DNA from: Myripristis murdjan
Lineage: Eukaryota; Chordata; Actinopteri; Holocentriformes; Holocentridae
Direction: 5' to 3'
NCBI RefSeq assembly: GCF_902150065.1
Contig: NC_043980.1
Coordinates: 19,035,183 to 19,099,182 of the forward strand
Length of the DNA stretch: 64,000 nucleotides
The notes beneath the pieces were generated by a model. The model was not told where the DNA came from. It was given only the letters and a program-made list of their open reading frames with translations, and did no database searches. Positions 41,073 through 55,690 of the stretch are shown in pieces. Numbering within the stretch: position 1 is the first letter of the stretch; every line of letters starts with the position of its first letter. The translations under genes were made by a program, and so were the position numbers.

Positions 41073-43123
41073 ACCGAATTTGGACAGTACTGATTTATTT
41101 ATTTATTTTTAATTTTTAAATTTTTAAATTTTTTGTATGGATGGTAAAATATTTATGTCCATGCATGCAATGAAGCATATCTGTTAAATCTTGCTGCGTA
41201 TGCATCTCGATGGAACAAGTAAATATGATAGAGATGTCACCATCAGTTTCACATAATGGAGGGAAATGTGTTATGGAGCATGTTTTGTTACGGAGTTTAG
41301 GCAAGGATTTGCAGACAGGAAGAAGTAATGGCTGAACACATTCAGAACACATGCAACTCATAAACAGGATAATTAGTCGTGAATATTTTGACATAACATG
41401 CATGCATGACGAGATTTTTTGGAGACGGGCAACATCAAAAGTGTCCTTGTTCATTAAAGCATGTAGGTCATGCCCAGCAGGAAACATGGTTTGTCCATGT
41501 TTTCAGTGGAACAGAAAGTGCAAAAAGTATTTCAATTTAGGATTGAGTTTACATTAAGATGCTGTTTTTAGTGGTGCCAGCCATGTTACACCTTTACACA
41601 CCGACTCCCATCCCTATAATCATCAAATTCTTACTCAAAGTACTCCACTCTCAACTCTCGTCTTCATATGTGAAGTATTGCCCTTGATGATAATTCCCAG
41701 TCTTATTGTTCACCTTGTGTGTCTACCAATAAAGAGGGCAGTGGAGAGAATATCCATATCATGTAAGATGGAAACACCCTCTCTGATGGGACATATAAGC
41801 GATTAAGTAAATTGTAAACAATCAAAAACACATTCAACAACCATTAAATCTTCCATTCTCATTTCCAAAAATGTATCTGAGCTGTGCATGTGGCTTGTTC
41901 TCTGAGCAAGTGAGAGGAAAATGCTGCCTCAGAAGCCCGGTGCTGACAGCACTATAAATTTAAAACTTGCTGTCTGGGGCGATTTATCTCAGCAATATGG
42001 CTGCATCTCTGTGTCTGTGCTGCTTGTGCAAAGTGTGGAGGACAGAATGAAAAACAGTGATCTACCATTACATATTGTTATAAGGTCTTTAATGCATTTC
42101 AATAAACATATTCTGACATAAAGTTTCAGTGAATTCAAGTTTATATTCATTCCGCTTTGTCTCTGCTTTGCAGATGCTGAGATGTGTAAAAGTTCACTTG
42201 TTCACCATATTAATGCATCAGAGTGGAAAGAGAGATTATACTTGGCAATGATGATCCAGCCATTGTTTCTGAAAGCCGATAAACACAGATATGAAAGTAA
42301 AGAGTCATAGTCCAAGCCAAACAGTCCGTAATGTGGTTTTAAATCTGTTGTAAAAGTTGTAAAATATTAAAAGAAAAATAAATTAAAAAAGAGCACACAT
42401 TAATGGTTTAAGACAACTTAATTGTGTTCCCAAGGCATTTCGAGTTGTGTAGCAGCATACAATACCTCATGTCAGTTCAGAGCAATACTTGCTATTGTAC
42501 ATCTTGCATAGGAATCAGGAATAACTTATTGATGAGATTTTGTTTTCGCTATTAATCAGGCACTCTGTTCATCACATTGCTTGACATAAATGTTCTTGCT
42601 CATCAGCATTACTAATTAATGTTGCTAAAGCTCATAATAATCAACAAAAGTCATTGCACCATTGGTTTTGGTGAGTACAGCATCAGAAATCATTAAGAAT
42701 GAGTGTTATTGAGATGAGATGGCCTCAGAGTTGCGATGCTAATGGTTTTGGTTGGCCGGTTAGAAAACATTCAGGTTGTCTTAAGTCAATGACTTCACCC
42801 ATAGATGCAGGGAAGGGTAACATGTTTGTCATTTTGCTTGACAATATCATAAAAGCCAACATCTTTTTAGATAATATGCTGTAAATAACTGTCATGCGGG
42901 TTACATTTTAAATATTGCCACTGGTTTATATTGCTACTGCCCTTCAGTTTCAAACTAACTACTCTTGGTGTATCATTAATCATACCACCATAGTTGCTAG
43001 AAACATACTTACTTAGTCTGAAACAACAGTATTCGTCGCAGACTATGTACGTCACACTGCATTGCATACAAGGAAGATACAGTATACAGTATTTGCGACT
43101 CCTTTCTCAAACGTAATCTTAAA
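41073..43123. other. Intergenic DNA between ccdc149 and lgi2
   Basis: AT-rich, no recognisable exon. Much of the right part may be lgi2 3' UTR; a minus-strand polyadenylation site could not be fixed. Confidence 0.45.
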
Positions 43124-45474
43124 TTATAAGCTTAAATCTACAATAATATGCTCAAAAACCATTGATTTGCCCTTGAAGCTGGAGGAGAATATGAAATTCC
43201 GCCGATCAGTGGTCACCACAGTAAATGACCGTGGCGACTGCACATAAATGTCCTTGAACTTGGCAAAAGTTTTCAACTCCGTGTCCCAGAGGTAGATTTG
43301 TGTGAAAGAATAATCGCTGCCGAGGGCGAGATAGTGGCGGTCTGAGAAACTGAAGGGTTGTAGGATCATCGCCCCACGAGAGGGCAGAGCCTGCACCTCG
43401 GTAAACTGCTTGTTGGTCCACTTGAGGACTTTGGAGTCACCGATGTAGCAAGTCAGGGCTAGATACAGCTCATCTTCCACCCGGAAAGCTTTGACCGCCA
43501 CCACATCATCAACATTTGGGATTTCACCATGAAGCATGAACTTCAGGGTGCTTTTGTTCCACAGGTAGATGACAGGTGGCTGGGAGCGACTGGCCAGGAT
43601 GAGGTGAAACTTCCCATCTACATCAATGAACTCGGCATCAGTATCACGGAACCATTCATGGAGGAACTGATAGGAGAAGAAACCAGTTTCGTTGCGATCT
43701 GGTTGGTCAGTCCACTTGTACAGTGTGGACAGGCCTGCCTTGGAGCTGTCCACGATCACAAAGTACCACTCCCCATCCATCTGGAAGACCTCGATGTCGT
43801 TTGGCTTCGAGATGTTAAACACCTCGATGGTTTGAAACTTTGTGAACTTGTTCTGTTGATCATCAAACTTATAAATGTGGGAGCCACCGAAGAGCTGGGT
43901 GACAATTATCAAGACATGGTTGTCGAACAGGACCGACTTGCATCCAACGACAGATTTCCCTGTTTGGAAATTAGTAGTTAGCAACAGTAAAAAATTGTAT
44001 TAACAAGAAAGCGTCTAAAATTGTACAAGCATAACTTTTAACGATTGCTGGACATTTAAAGATTGTGTAGGTAACTTTGGACACTGAGTAGAATTTTGTC
44101 AAGAACTTGAAGTCAAACACCTTTCAAAACCATCCCATGTTGGATTCAGCACCTCAGATTCAGTGTGGCTCCAATGTCGACACAATGGGGGAATATGTAT
44201 TTGCAAGCTGGCTCCCTTCTCTGCCATTCTCTATCCACGGTAAGCTAAACTATCTAAGGTAGGCTAGGTGGAGTGTGCACAAGGCATGACTGACAGTGAG
44301 GTGGAAAAACTTCTTTGAGGCGATTGAATGTTTGATTCACTTTTTTTTTTTTTTTTTTTTTTTCCCACCGTGTATTAAGTTTGGCTTGGACTCTCTTGGA
44401 TGATTTCTAAAAATTGTGAACTAAAACAGTTACCTACACAATCTTTAAGTGAATTATTAATTAACACTAATGGAATTAATGCCCTTATTTAATGTAAAAC
44501 AATGAAAAATGCAGGATAAGTTACTAGTTAATATTTTTTTTTGTTTTGTTTTTTTTTAATGGGGGTGCAGCCAAACCTGTTATATTATCAAACTGTCTGA
44601 AGTTCATTTCAATGTGATCCCACTCCATGACCACACAGCTGTTGGAATTGGGGGCAGCCATGGCCACATAGATGTCCTCTTTAAAGGAGAAGATGTCCGC
44701 TGACATGGATTGAATGGGAATGGACTGATGACGGACAAAATCTGTGAAGCACACCAAAACAGGATCCGTAATTTTCCTAACAAAATGAAACTTCATGAAT
44801 TCGATCATGCCTTTTATGCTGTAGAAATTTTCCAGTTGGTATATTTTGGTTTGAATATTTTATGTTGCCATATGGCCCTATGGCAGTATAGGAAGCTATT
44901 TATACAAGTAGAATTTTGATTTAATGCATTTTATTGATCTACCAGTGGGGAAAAATCTATTTTAACTCTAGGGCTCTGAGTCAGTCAGCTCACCCAGCAT
45001 GTCTGAGGCAGGTAGGAGGGAAACATTAGGCTCAGGAACGCAGCAGCAGGGATGACTTATGATTAAACCCTCACTGCTCGCACGTGGAGTTCTGCAGCAT
45101 CCATTAAGGAATGATTAAGTACAACTTTTCCCAAAGTTGTACTGTAATGAATTAATTATCTCAAATAAAATCATACTTTCAATAATCCACATGTCCCTCC
45201 TACTGTTTAATGACCAAAGAAATTAAACTTATCTGGCATAAGCATAAAATCTCTATGAGTTATTAACATTAGTTTTTATAGTTTTTTATAGTTATCATTC
45301 CTTTCTATCCATTTAATGTTTGAGACAGTGTGTAACTGATGCTGGCTCAGGGAGATGGAAAATGTTTCATAGCTGTAACATAATATATAAGATAAAGCAG
45401 TTATAGGTGAAATTATTAAGTTTCATTTAATAAAACACTGCTTAGAAAATAGAAAAATATTTTGAAGGATGGAG

Positions 45475-45509
<35 letters not shown>

Positions 45510-46585
45510 TGATGGCTCAGTAAATGCATATCTGTGATTTTATGCTCATTATTGTTGAATCACTGAGAGCACAAATAGTAAAATGTAAATGTGCTTTTAT
45601 TAATTATGTTTTTACAAATTTGTATTAAAGATGAGACTCTTTTCAAAGAGTTACTTTTTTTACATTAAATTACACTTTTTTACAGCATCATATGTGTGCC
45701 ATTTGTGCCAGATTTGATTCCCAAATTAATTCATAATAACTGTTACCTGTGGAGATGCACTTGCCCGGGGGAATGGGGAGGTCATTGAGTCGCTTGCCCT
45801 TCATCTCACTGGGGCCAGCACAGTAGACATCTGATACAGTGGCGTTTGTGTTTTTCAGCCACGTCATCAGCCACTTGTTCTCACAGTTGCATTGAAAGGC
45901 ATTGCCTCGCAGATCCCTGACATGTGGCAGAAGATACAGTACAATAAGCAGTTATGCCAAAAAACAGCTTGTGGCCAACATAGTGGAAGAAAGACAAAAG
46001 TGTTTTGCTTTTGCTTTTGCCTTTGATTTTTTATGTCTATTATTGAGAGAGGAGACTGCTGACAATACAAAATGTGTCTGGAGCTGCACTGTGCTCCACA
46101 TAAAGCACAGTCAGCATATTCACAATCATTTCCAACTTATACCCATGGAGAGTCATAGATGTATTATGAAATCTGAAATAATAGTCTGCATGCTGTTGTT
46201 GTCAGGCGAAAACTTTGTACCTCCAAAATGTCAACTGTGGGAACACAGAAAAATAGCCCTGTTTTTAGCTTGATATTTGGGAACTCTCATTAGTTAAAAA
46301 ATGTTTCACAGGCCTATTGGCTGTTTAATTTTCTCTGCTCACAGGCTGTGGCAGGCCTTCAGTTTAAGTTAAAACAAGTTAAAAGGTTTTCATCCCAAAC
46401 AATTACAATGCACTTCTGTCAGAGTGAACAGAGAGACAGGTTTTATGTTTATGTTATCATATCCATATCAAGGGTTCAGTGAAATCTTATGGGACAGAAA
46501 CCTGGCAAACACAAAGCACAGTCTGAGTCAGCTTGACTTTGCCAATGCAGTATGGAACCCCCCAACCCCCACCCCTCACCCCAAC

Positions 46586-46628
<43 letters not shown>

Positions 46629-46825
46629 GCTGACACCACAAATGCTTACTCACAGTTCCAGCAAGGAATCCAAGTCAGAGAAGAGATCCCTGGGCAGAAA
46701 CCTCATCTTGTTATTGGCGAGTGATCTAAAACACAGACATTGTGCAGGAAAAATGCACTTGCACATTTTGGTGACTAATCATTTGTATGTATTGTTTTAC
46801 ATCTAATCACAGTTTCTGTGATTCA

Positions 46826-46882
<57 letters not shown>

Positions 46883-47899
46883 ATAAAGGTTGTAAAGCAA
46901 AACAGATCTTGTTCCTGCAAGTGCTGTGTGTGTAAATCCAGAAGACTTACAGATGAGTCAAATCCCGAAGACCCCGAAAGGCATTTTTGGTGATGGTTTC
47001 GATCTTGTTTCCCTCAATAAATCTGTGTGGTGAATAGCAAAACACTGATGTTGACAGGGAGAGTGCATACACAACAGTGTTCATTTGACACAATGAATTA
47101 AGAAATCAGCCAGTTTGTTGAATAATACTCACAAATACTCCAGATGAGGAAGGCCAGAGAATGCATAATCTTTGATTGTGGTCAGGGAATTTGCATTCAG
47201 AAGCCTGCAAAGAGAGGAATCCATGAAAAGTGACAATTGTCCTATTTGTCATATGTTTTCATTTCTATTTTTCTTAAATTTTTTCTCACCAAAACAACAT
47301 GACATTGTGCCTCTCCTCAAAATACATCTAGATTATTGACACTTTTATGCATGAACATAGCCCCTTGTGTACATTACTATTTAGCATCCCATCAATGGTA
47401 CTTTCCTCTGGCAGTTTCACTTACAGTAACTGAAGAGATGGCATCAGTGAAAACATCCCCTCTGTAATTTCACCGATGGATCCATTGACTATGCTCCTGT
47501 TGGAGGAAACACATCAAGATAAAAATCAAAGTCAAACTTGGATCAGCTTAGCCTAATGAGCTGCATCGTATTGCCCGGCCATGAAGCAGTGGTCGTCCAG
47601 AGGAGCACACAAGAACAGCGAACTGTCCCCTTGAATGTCACACCGATTGTCCTGTAATTCACTCAAAAGGAAAAAACAATCTGTGTTTTGCTGCGGAAAT
47701 CAATATGATTTGCTACTTACAATGAATTGATGTCATTCGGTATAGTCCGTGGGATCTGAGAGGTGCCAACGCAGATGATCGTCTCCTTAGAGCAGGAACA
47801 TCCTGAAGGGCATTTGAAATTCCTTTTAGACTGAACTGTCCCGTAAATGCACAGTAACGCAAAATTGATCAATAACAGCCAGTGCTGAGTGGATGACAT
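43124..47899 (-). CDS. lgi2: Leucine-rich glioma-inactivated protein 2
   Basis: Secreted LRR/EPTP protein; LGI family members bind ADAM22/23-type receptors at synapses. Coding exons in order: 47721-47899, 47425-47496, 47133-47204, 46951-47022, 46654-46725, 45747-45916, 44577-44741 and 43124-43959; 1638 bases, 545 residues, the same length as human LGI2. A signal peptide covers about residues 1-24, followed by the cysteine cap C30, C34, C36, C43. Exons 2-5 are exactly 72 bases each, one 24-residue leucine-rich repeat per exon. Exon 6 holds the LRR C-terminal cap (CNCENKWLMTWLK). Exons 7-8 encode the seven-bladed EPTP propeller (for example FGGSHIYKF, WFRDTDAEFIDVDGK, LPSRGAMILQPFSF) and end FEHIIVDLSL. 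All features are intact. No regulatory site can be assigned. Confidence 0.97.
45475..45508 (+). repeat. (GT)n microsatellite
   Basis: About 17 GT units in lgi2 intron 6. Confidence 0.95.
46588..46624 (+). repeat. (CA)n microsatellite
   Basis: About 18 CA units in lgi2 intron 5, only 30 bases from exon 5 (46654) on its donor side. Confidence 0.95.
46829..46881 (+). repeat. (TC)n microsatellite
   Basis: About 26 TC units in lgi2 intron 4, between exons 4 and 5. Confidence 0.95.
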
Positions 47900-48587
47900 G
47901 TTGATTCTTGAACATTAATGACGATATGTGACACCGAGGACGATGTAAACCGCCTTTGTCCGCCCGGGCGACATGAAATGCAGCACTGGAAACCCGCTGC
48001 AAGAGCTGATCCTGCTGCAGTTGCGTTCCGGAAGGCTACTTCATTTTCGGGAGGAAAAAAAACAAAACAAAAAAAACAAAAACACCAAAAAAGAGCTGGT
48101 CACTTTATTGCGTGATATGCTGGGTTCGGGGACTTTAAATAGGCTTACCATTGCTTTTTAAAAGTGTTTTTCAATGGGAGACAGTATAGAAACACAAAAG
48201 TAACGAAACTCAATTTCCCCACTTAGTCCAGAACTGAGTAAATTTGGAGTTCAGCACCACGGACAGCGACAGATGTTGCTGACCGGATGGGCGGGGTGCC
48301 TGTCCGGCATGGCAACATGCATGTAGCCCACTGTATCTTCTCATGATCACATCTTAATGTTAACTCTAGTTTCATGACCCATCTGTCAGAACTGGTGTTT
48401 TAGGCCCAGAGATGCCCAAGAGACAAGGCAAAGTAATAATCAGTTAAATGAGATTGCTGGACATTGATGGTATTTTGTTGAAGACATGTTACTCAATATG
48501 TGCAGTAAACATGTACACATGTGTATCACAAGCCCCTGACTTCATAAATATGCTGAAAGTGCTGCCACATAAAAGGAGACACTTCAG

Positions 48588-48680
48588 CTCAGTTCAGCTC
48601 AGTCATTTATTGTACAAAGGGAACAAGGGGAACCTTGATCTTGCATCAAGGTATGAAAAAATATAGGACACAAAGACAAT
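48588..48680. repeat. Dispersed repeat with CAGCTCAGTT units
   Basis: TTCAGCTCAGTTCAGCTCAG is followed by CATTTATTGTACAAAGGGAA, which resembles a reversed LINE tail with its terminal tandem units. Family not assigned. Confidence 0.35.
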
Positions 48681-49554
48681 AAAAGCAGTAAAAGAAACAC
48701 AGCAGCACATAAAATATCACCGATGAATGAAATAAAGATTTATACAATAAGCAGGGATGAGTAAACGTCAGATGCTGCACATATAAAGTGCTATGATGTC
48801 AGAAATGGGCTGAGCACTTATTATATTGAGAGTAAATTAAGCATATTTATTTCATGTAAAATAAATGATAACTTGTATCTGTTGCATGAAGAAAGACATT
48901 CTCCAGATCCTTAAACAGGAGTACTATAAAAATCAAGATTTCCTCTTGAGCTACTTTGACAACAAACTGTGTCCTGTTATTGCAGTATTGTTGTTTACAT
49001 CAAATTGTGTATTTCTGCTCTCATCTATTATTTAGGTCAGATTTGCTGGGAGGTACTGTATGTGGGATTACAGGATAACAAAGTTAGCCAGGTAACTTTG
49101 GAAAAAATGATACAACAAGTTGGAGACTGTGATTTGAATCTGTGGAGCAAAACTCAGATGTGAAGTTTAGGAATATGATTCAGTCATCAGTGTTGGTGAT
49201 TTTTTCTTTTTACCTTTACGTATCTTTCTTTTTCAAGGGAGATCTACCCAAGACAGGCAGCAGAAAAAAATAATAAACAGCACCAGCAAAAAATGAATGA
49301 ATGAATGAATAAATAAATAAAAGAATAGTTTCATACACAAAACAACAATTTAAAAACAATCTCTAATTCTAATAATGAGCTAAATTTAAGAGGACACTTT
49401 GCAACACTACTTAAGGTTATCTGGTTAACTTGCTAATCCTGCTATAGGGAATCTCCTCCTGGTTTCTGGAGAAGACATCAGGGACCAATAAGAGAATACC
49501 CGTACCTTATTTCTGTACACATGTGCATGCAAACACACACTCAAACAAATGCAG

Positions 49555-49571
49555 ACGTGCGCGCGCGCGCG

Positions 49572-49623
<52 letters not shown>
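49555..49623 (+). repeat. (GC)n(CA)n compound microsatellite
   Basis: About seven GC units run into about 27 CA units (with one ATA break). Alternating purine-pyrimidine sequence of this length can adopt Z-DNA (general knowledge). Confidence 0.95.
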
Positions 49624-49625
<2 letters not shown>

Positions 49626-49954
49626 TGGAACAACTGAGCAGAGAAAAATGATGGGTTATTGCCTGCTATTAGACACACAGGCCACTAGAGGGAAGCTGGT
49701 GGTAACATAAGTAGGACCAAACCCCAAACCATCTGTCCTTTTGCACATATGGCATCATGTGCAATAGGGCAGATTACAAAGTCGTTTTCACTAAAAGAGG
49801 AAGATGTTTCCTCTTGTCTAATTATCTTGTTTTCAAGACCCATGCCCACACTCACTTTCATAACCTAAATATGTACAAGACATCAGTCATCTTTAAATTT
49901 GTTATCCCTCTCTTGGTTTTCCTCTGTGTCTTTCTCACACACAGAGCAAAAACT

Positions 49955-50110
49955 GGCAGTATTAATTTAACCATGAGAGTGTAAAAAAAAAAAAAAAAAA
50001 AAAGGACCAGTGTCTATGCCATCAGAGTTAAATTAACACTCAGAATATTATCAGCTCTGAGTGAGAAAACACTCCAGTCAACACTTGTCACACTTATTAA
50101 CACTGAAAAA
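49955..50110. repeat. TTAACACTC-type dispersed repeat
   Basis: Words such as GAGTTAAATTAACACTCAGA and CACTCCAGTCAACACTTGTC, on either side of an A run, are typical of a fish repeat built from AGTGTTAAATTTAACTCT-like units. Confidence 0.4.
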
Positions 50111-51401
50111 AATGCTGTGCAAACACTAAGATGCATAATAACCCGTCCCTCTAATCACTGTTTCCTTATGTTCCTCTAACATGATCACAGTAACATTACA
50201 CCACAATATTCTGAAATATAACTTATAAATGTATGCATATAAATGTATTCTAAACAAATACATAAGAAATGATGCTCTCATATCACAACAGTAAAAAAAA
50301 ATGATAGCACTTTTCATTGTCGCTGTATTTTTAAATTATGATTCCAACACTTTAAAATGCCATTTTCAGCTAAACGTATGAATTCATAAAGATCGTCCAT
50401 GCAGCAGACAATGGGGCTGCTGGTTGTCCTAGCAGGCCCTAACAAGGTGCTGACCTTTGCCTGAGAGCCAGTAGTCTATGAGCAGGAGTGAAACTGAATC
50501 CCCGTTGCAAAAAGGGAGCAACCGTACATGTCTGCCATTGCTGGCATAATTCATGACAGCTCTGCATCTTACATAGCTGTTTTTAGGCTAGAGTATCCCT
50601 GAAACACTCAAGACACGTGCAAGCTGAAACCAGATGATGCCACAGTAAACATCACTATTTTTTCTATATGTGTATCAATCTGCGGGTAACAAACTGCTCA
50701 GGCGTCCCTAGAAAGATTAACAGCTTTACTGTTTGCCTTTACCCATGTGCTGCAAAATACACAAAACCCCAGAGAAGCTCAGGATTCGCCTGACGCAAAC
50801 ATCAAGCCTGTCATCATCAAGTGAACACGAAGAGACGTCTGTCACCTGTGACCTCTAGGAGAATGAATGACGGGTTTGACATCATTATGTTTTGCTCATG
50901 TTTGGAATATCTCTGCTGCTTTGTGTCTGACAAAACACACAAACAACAGTTGTATGCTGGCAGTAAAAATGGTACAAACATCAACATAAATCTTCATGGT
51001 TGTGGAATAAACTACCTCCAAGAATGGACACAGCCATCTTTTTTTTTTCAATGCATGGTGTTGTTTTAATTTATTTTATTTAAAAAAAAAAAAAAAAAAA
51101 AAAACACTAGCTTGACACGTTTCCAACAAAACACACTGTTCATTTCTAGTCTATTTAGTTCTTTCTGGGCACAGGCAGATGATGTGGAAAACACAGCACT
51201 GTGAAACAAGACACTCACTGCTTACAATTTAAGATTCACTTTGCCACAACCTAAGCTGACATTTGTGCTCCAAGCCAAACAGACCATAAAGGACAGTATT
51301 TTTCAAGATTGCACGACTAGAGAGAAAACATAAAATATTTTTGTGACAGACACTACTGAGAAACAAAAGTGGTTGCTCCCCCCAACACATACCTAAAAGA
51401 G

Positions 51402-51432
<31 letters not shown>

Positions 51433-53004
51433 GCCAGAAATATGTAGACTATATAAAACCTCCTGTTAAAAGTTAGTTTCAGTGCATTATGATCTTTTAG
51501 ACCCTTTAAAATTTACTGCAGAATTGGTACTAGAAATCATCTGACCTCATGTTACCTCTCTAATTCTCCCTTCTACACTGAACCACAGAGACATGCAGCT
51601 AATAAAATTATTTAGATCAGAATAAATGCATATATTGTGCTTTGAAAATCATTGTGTCAGTGTGATACTGGTTCATCTTGTGCTGATACTGATACTGCCC
51701 TGAGTCATGGTGTGTTAGAGATAGTTTAAAGATAGTTTTGGTGTCATGTTGAGAGTTGCCATTATGGTAATACTGAATTGAATGAAATCATTTAATTTGT
51801 TTCCACGGCTGATTTGAGAGAGTTGTTGAGATAGGAGGCAAAATCCTGAAATGAGACAAATGATTTTTTTTTTTTTTTAATCTACACAATGTCACTCAAT
51901 AGATACAAGAAAATTCTTAAAGTAAGTTTATTTTCTTTTCACTTGTTTAAAGCCCCCAGTGCTATGTTAAATGACTATGATGGATAGTTTGCCCTTTACA
52001 CAGTAATGTTGTGTTCAGAGTGGCTGAGGGTATCCCACATTTCAGAGGCTGACATGCTTTGAAGCTTCTATAGCTTGTGACTGTTGATTTGGTTGATATG
52101 TGGGAATATTTTATGTTTATTATATTTTCCTCAAAAACACTTGTAACACTTGTAAAAAAAAAAAAAAAAAAAAACTTGCAACATTTATAAACTAAACTAT
52201 AAGAAAACAATAATTTCCATTTTTTCTGTTTTACTTGCTTGTTTTTTTTTTTTTTCCTGTGGTTTGTCATGATTGTCTCTGATTCAGAAATGACCTTTTA
52301 CCTCTTGAATTGCATAAAAATTGTATAAAACTGTTTGAAACTGTATAGCATCATAGCCTTCAAATCAATAAAACACATAAAACAATGTAATATTCATTCC
52401 TCTGTCGTGAAGATTTCAAACTTACATTTGAAAAATGTAATCAGAAAAAAAAATCAGCAGTGAGATACATTTGTAAAAAGACAGTTGTGAACTGGCTCAC
52501 CCTCTGTAACCTTCACCAAGAGGTTCAGTGCAAGTAAACTAAATGTTAACTCACAGTGATCATTTATCCTCCTTAAGTGAATTGTCAATATCGGTGGTTT
52601 AGAATAACCCTCTAAGCCCTTACAACCACTAAACCAGCTAACATATGACACTTTCAAAATCCAAGGATGACCTCTTACACTTTGAACCGTGAAAGCCTTG
52701 GGGGCTGGGGGGTAACCTGGAGAAGAGCAGCGTTTGGCTGCTGGTGACTGCTGCACAGCAGGTGTTCAGGCTCTCAAACTTCTCCAGTTGCCACTCAAGA
52801 GCTGCAGAATGCGCTGTGGTCGCTAGCAGAGTCCCACCGGGGCTGCAAGATGAGATGATCTCACAAGAAACATAAACATATCTTGAGCGTTTGTTTGGAA
52901 AAACTGAATTATCCTCAAATTTGTTTTCTTACTGCTTGTGTGGTATCAATAAAATAACCTTTTGCAGGTGAACTATGTGAAATTATAGAAGGCACATAAT
53001 ATAG

Positions 53005-53400
53005 TTTTGCCAGATGGTCTGTTGAATGTTTAATATTTGCATTTCATACACTGGGAAATGTTCACAATCAATATCACTATCTGTTTTAGAGTTCAGGGCA
53101 ATTATTTCATTATTATCATAATTCCCTTCCCCATATCTTGAACTGCCATTCATGATAATAACAAGAAGAACATTACAACAACAATACAGCTACTACCAAA
53201 TACATGCTGTCATTATTGTGGTTAATATGATATGGACTGTGAGTATGATCATTATTGTGATTGCTTTTTATCATCATCATCATCTTCTTCCTCTTCTTCT
53301 GAAATGTATTATAGTTCTTACTAAATTAGATTACACTATAACATTATCAATAATTACTTAATTACTTAATTAATTATTGTTATTAATGCTATACTATTAT
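53005..53400. repeat. Local direct duplicate, copy 1
   Basis: AT-rich segment sharing, in the same order and orientation, words with 55340-55690: CAGATGGTCTGT, TTTCATTATTATCAT, ATATCTTGAACTGCCA, TAACAAGAAGAACATTACAA, CAATACAGCTACTACCA. Copies differ by many substitutions and gaps, so the duplication is old. No coding potential. Confidence 0.6.
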
Positions 53401-55339
53401 AGATTGTGAATGATTACAACCCTAATCAACATGATCATAATAATCATGTTCATATTCATAACCATAACCATCATCACAATCAAAATAATGCATATGCTAT
53501 TATTAGAATTATATGAACTTGTCTGATTTATAAATGTCATCATCAATCATCAATCAAATCTTATTTAATTGGAATGTCATTCACTGACAATCAAAATGGC
53601 TTTTTGGTTATATTATCAATAATTAGCAAAAGCATAGTCCTAACTTCTGTTAATTGAAGAGCTAACGTATCCGTTAGGCCATAATTACGCATTTCAAAAT
53701 ACTTTTTAGGTCTTCCTTACGCTGAAATGGTTATTTCGGGGTTAGGCACAGGTATTGCATATCAATTGTCAATCCTGAGCCTGCATCAACAGTGACAGCC
53801 AGAGAGAGTTGAAAAGGTCTTCACATGGACTGTTCATGGCTTTGATTAATGGTGCTCATGATTTAACACCTGCTGTTTTAATGTAGCCACTGTAAGTAAC
53901 TGATCTCAACATGCTTGCGTGAGCGGTGTCCCCATTTTAAATAGCTACCTAAATTTATCATCTTTGTGGAGGTCATTTAAACCTGTATGTGTTCACATTT
54001 TGGCAGAGAGAGATGTCCCCCAAAAAATTACCTGAACACTGATCAGAGACACACTGGGCAGAAAAAACAAAACAAAAAAAAAAAAAAAAAAAAACTTTTA
54101 AATTTCCTGGAACAATGTATGCACACTACTTTCCATGTGGAGTGAGAGCTTTCAGCTTTATCTGCTCACCCTAAAACATGCAATCTTCTAAATATCAGTA
54201 CAGCAACACAGATGGAGTTATTTATTCTCCTATTATTCATCTAAGTGTGTCATCATTATCTAAATCTGAATATTATGCCAGAAGAATCTGCAAACTGAAA
54301 ACAGACAAACAACAACAACGAAAAAGATTTCAAAGTTTATCTCCTGCTCACAAAGAGCATAAAATGGGTTGCATATCATTTAACAGCACTTTTCAAACTG
54401 TGGCAGATGATAAACTTTAAAAAAAAAAAAGATGATAAGTAAGCCATGATGTTCCATCAGGTGAACATTTAAACAAATTTTAAAGGGCACTAAGGGTAAA
54501 ACTGTGACTTGAGGGTGAAAAACATATGGCTTCACACATACTCAGTGCATATATCTCCCAGTCTGATATCAATATGAGTGAGTGTGCCCTCCACATGAGA
54601 CAACTGTTTGCCCGACCCCTCCCTCCTGCATTCCACGAATTCGGGGCCCTGTCCAGAAACAACACTTGTGTCTCCAGCACTTGGGAAGATCTCTAATAAC
54701 TGGATTATTATTATGCAAGATAAGCTAATTCAATATCACCCCAGATACAGCTAAAGATCATTACTGATCACCAACTCGGCTCACTTTCGTCCGGATCCAA
54801 ATCACGGTCCAGGGGTCGGAGGTGCGGCGAGCTCTCAGCAGATAACGCTGAGACAAATCCCAGGCTGCTTCTGAGAATGAACAGTTGATGTTATAATAAA
54901 TTCTTTTGAGTGAATGGCACCAGCTGACAGTGAATATTTTTTCTCCATCTGGGGTAGGCAGCTGTTTCAAACAGAGGGCAGAGCGCTGATGGTGTTCTTA
55001 TGTCCACAAATATTGTAAGTGCCATGCATTTAATCAATAACATTCAGCTGTCAACACGTATTGAGAGTGTCACAGTGGGATAGGCCCGCAGGCATAGTGG
55101 CTGATTCACTTCTTCCATGCCCTCTTGACTTATATCTCTTTTGTCACAGCTCAGGGGGAGAAAACAGAATTTGGTCACTGGTGACAGTAAATGAAATACT
55201 TATGCTAAATTCCACAAAAGGAAAATCTAATTTTAGAGTAAACTAATAGAGAAAACTTATAGGTACTTTTAAATAATGTTAGGTAGGGAAGCAGTAAGGG
55301 AGGGCACGTGGGGAGTTGGGGTGAAGTATTGAAGTAGAA

Positions 55340-55690
55340 AGTAAAGTACATAAGAGTTTTGTCAGATGGTCTGTAATTTTTTTCCCTTGCATATAATAAA
55401 CTGGTCCATCTTCTCAATCAGTATCACCAGTTTACCTTAAACTTCAGGACAAAGATTTCATTATCATTATTTTAAGATAGCATTCATCAACATGGTTTCC
55501 TTTTCTATATCCTGAACTACCAATGATGATTATAACAAGAACATGACAACAATACGGCTACAACTACGACTGTTACTACCATTGCCATAATGACAATCTT
55601 CTTCTACTAGTTTTTCTTCTTAAATATAATATAAAGTACTTATACCAAGTTGTATTAGACAACATATTACTATCAATTATCATATTCTAT
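55340..55690. repeat. Local direct duplicate, copy 2
   Basis: Counterpart of 53005-53400, with CAGATGGTCTGT, TTTCATTATCATTATT, ATATCCTGAACTACCA, TAACAAGAACATGACAA and CAATACGGCTACAACTA in the same order, 2.34 kb downstream. Confidence 0.6.

Noticed and set aside
43529-43981. 150-codon plus-strand frame across the last lgi2 exon
   Set aside because: It is the antisense shadow of the lgi2 EPTP exon, which is clearly the real coding strand.
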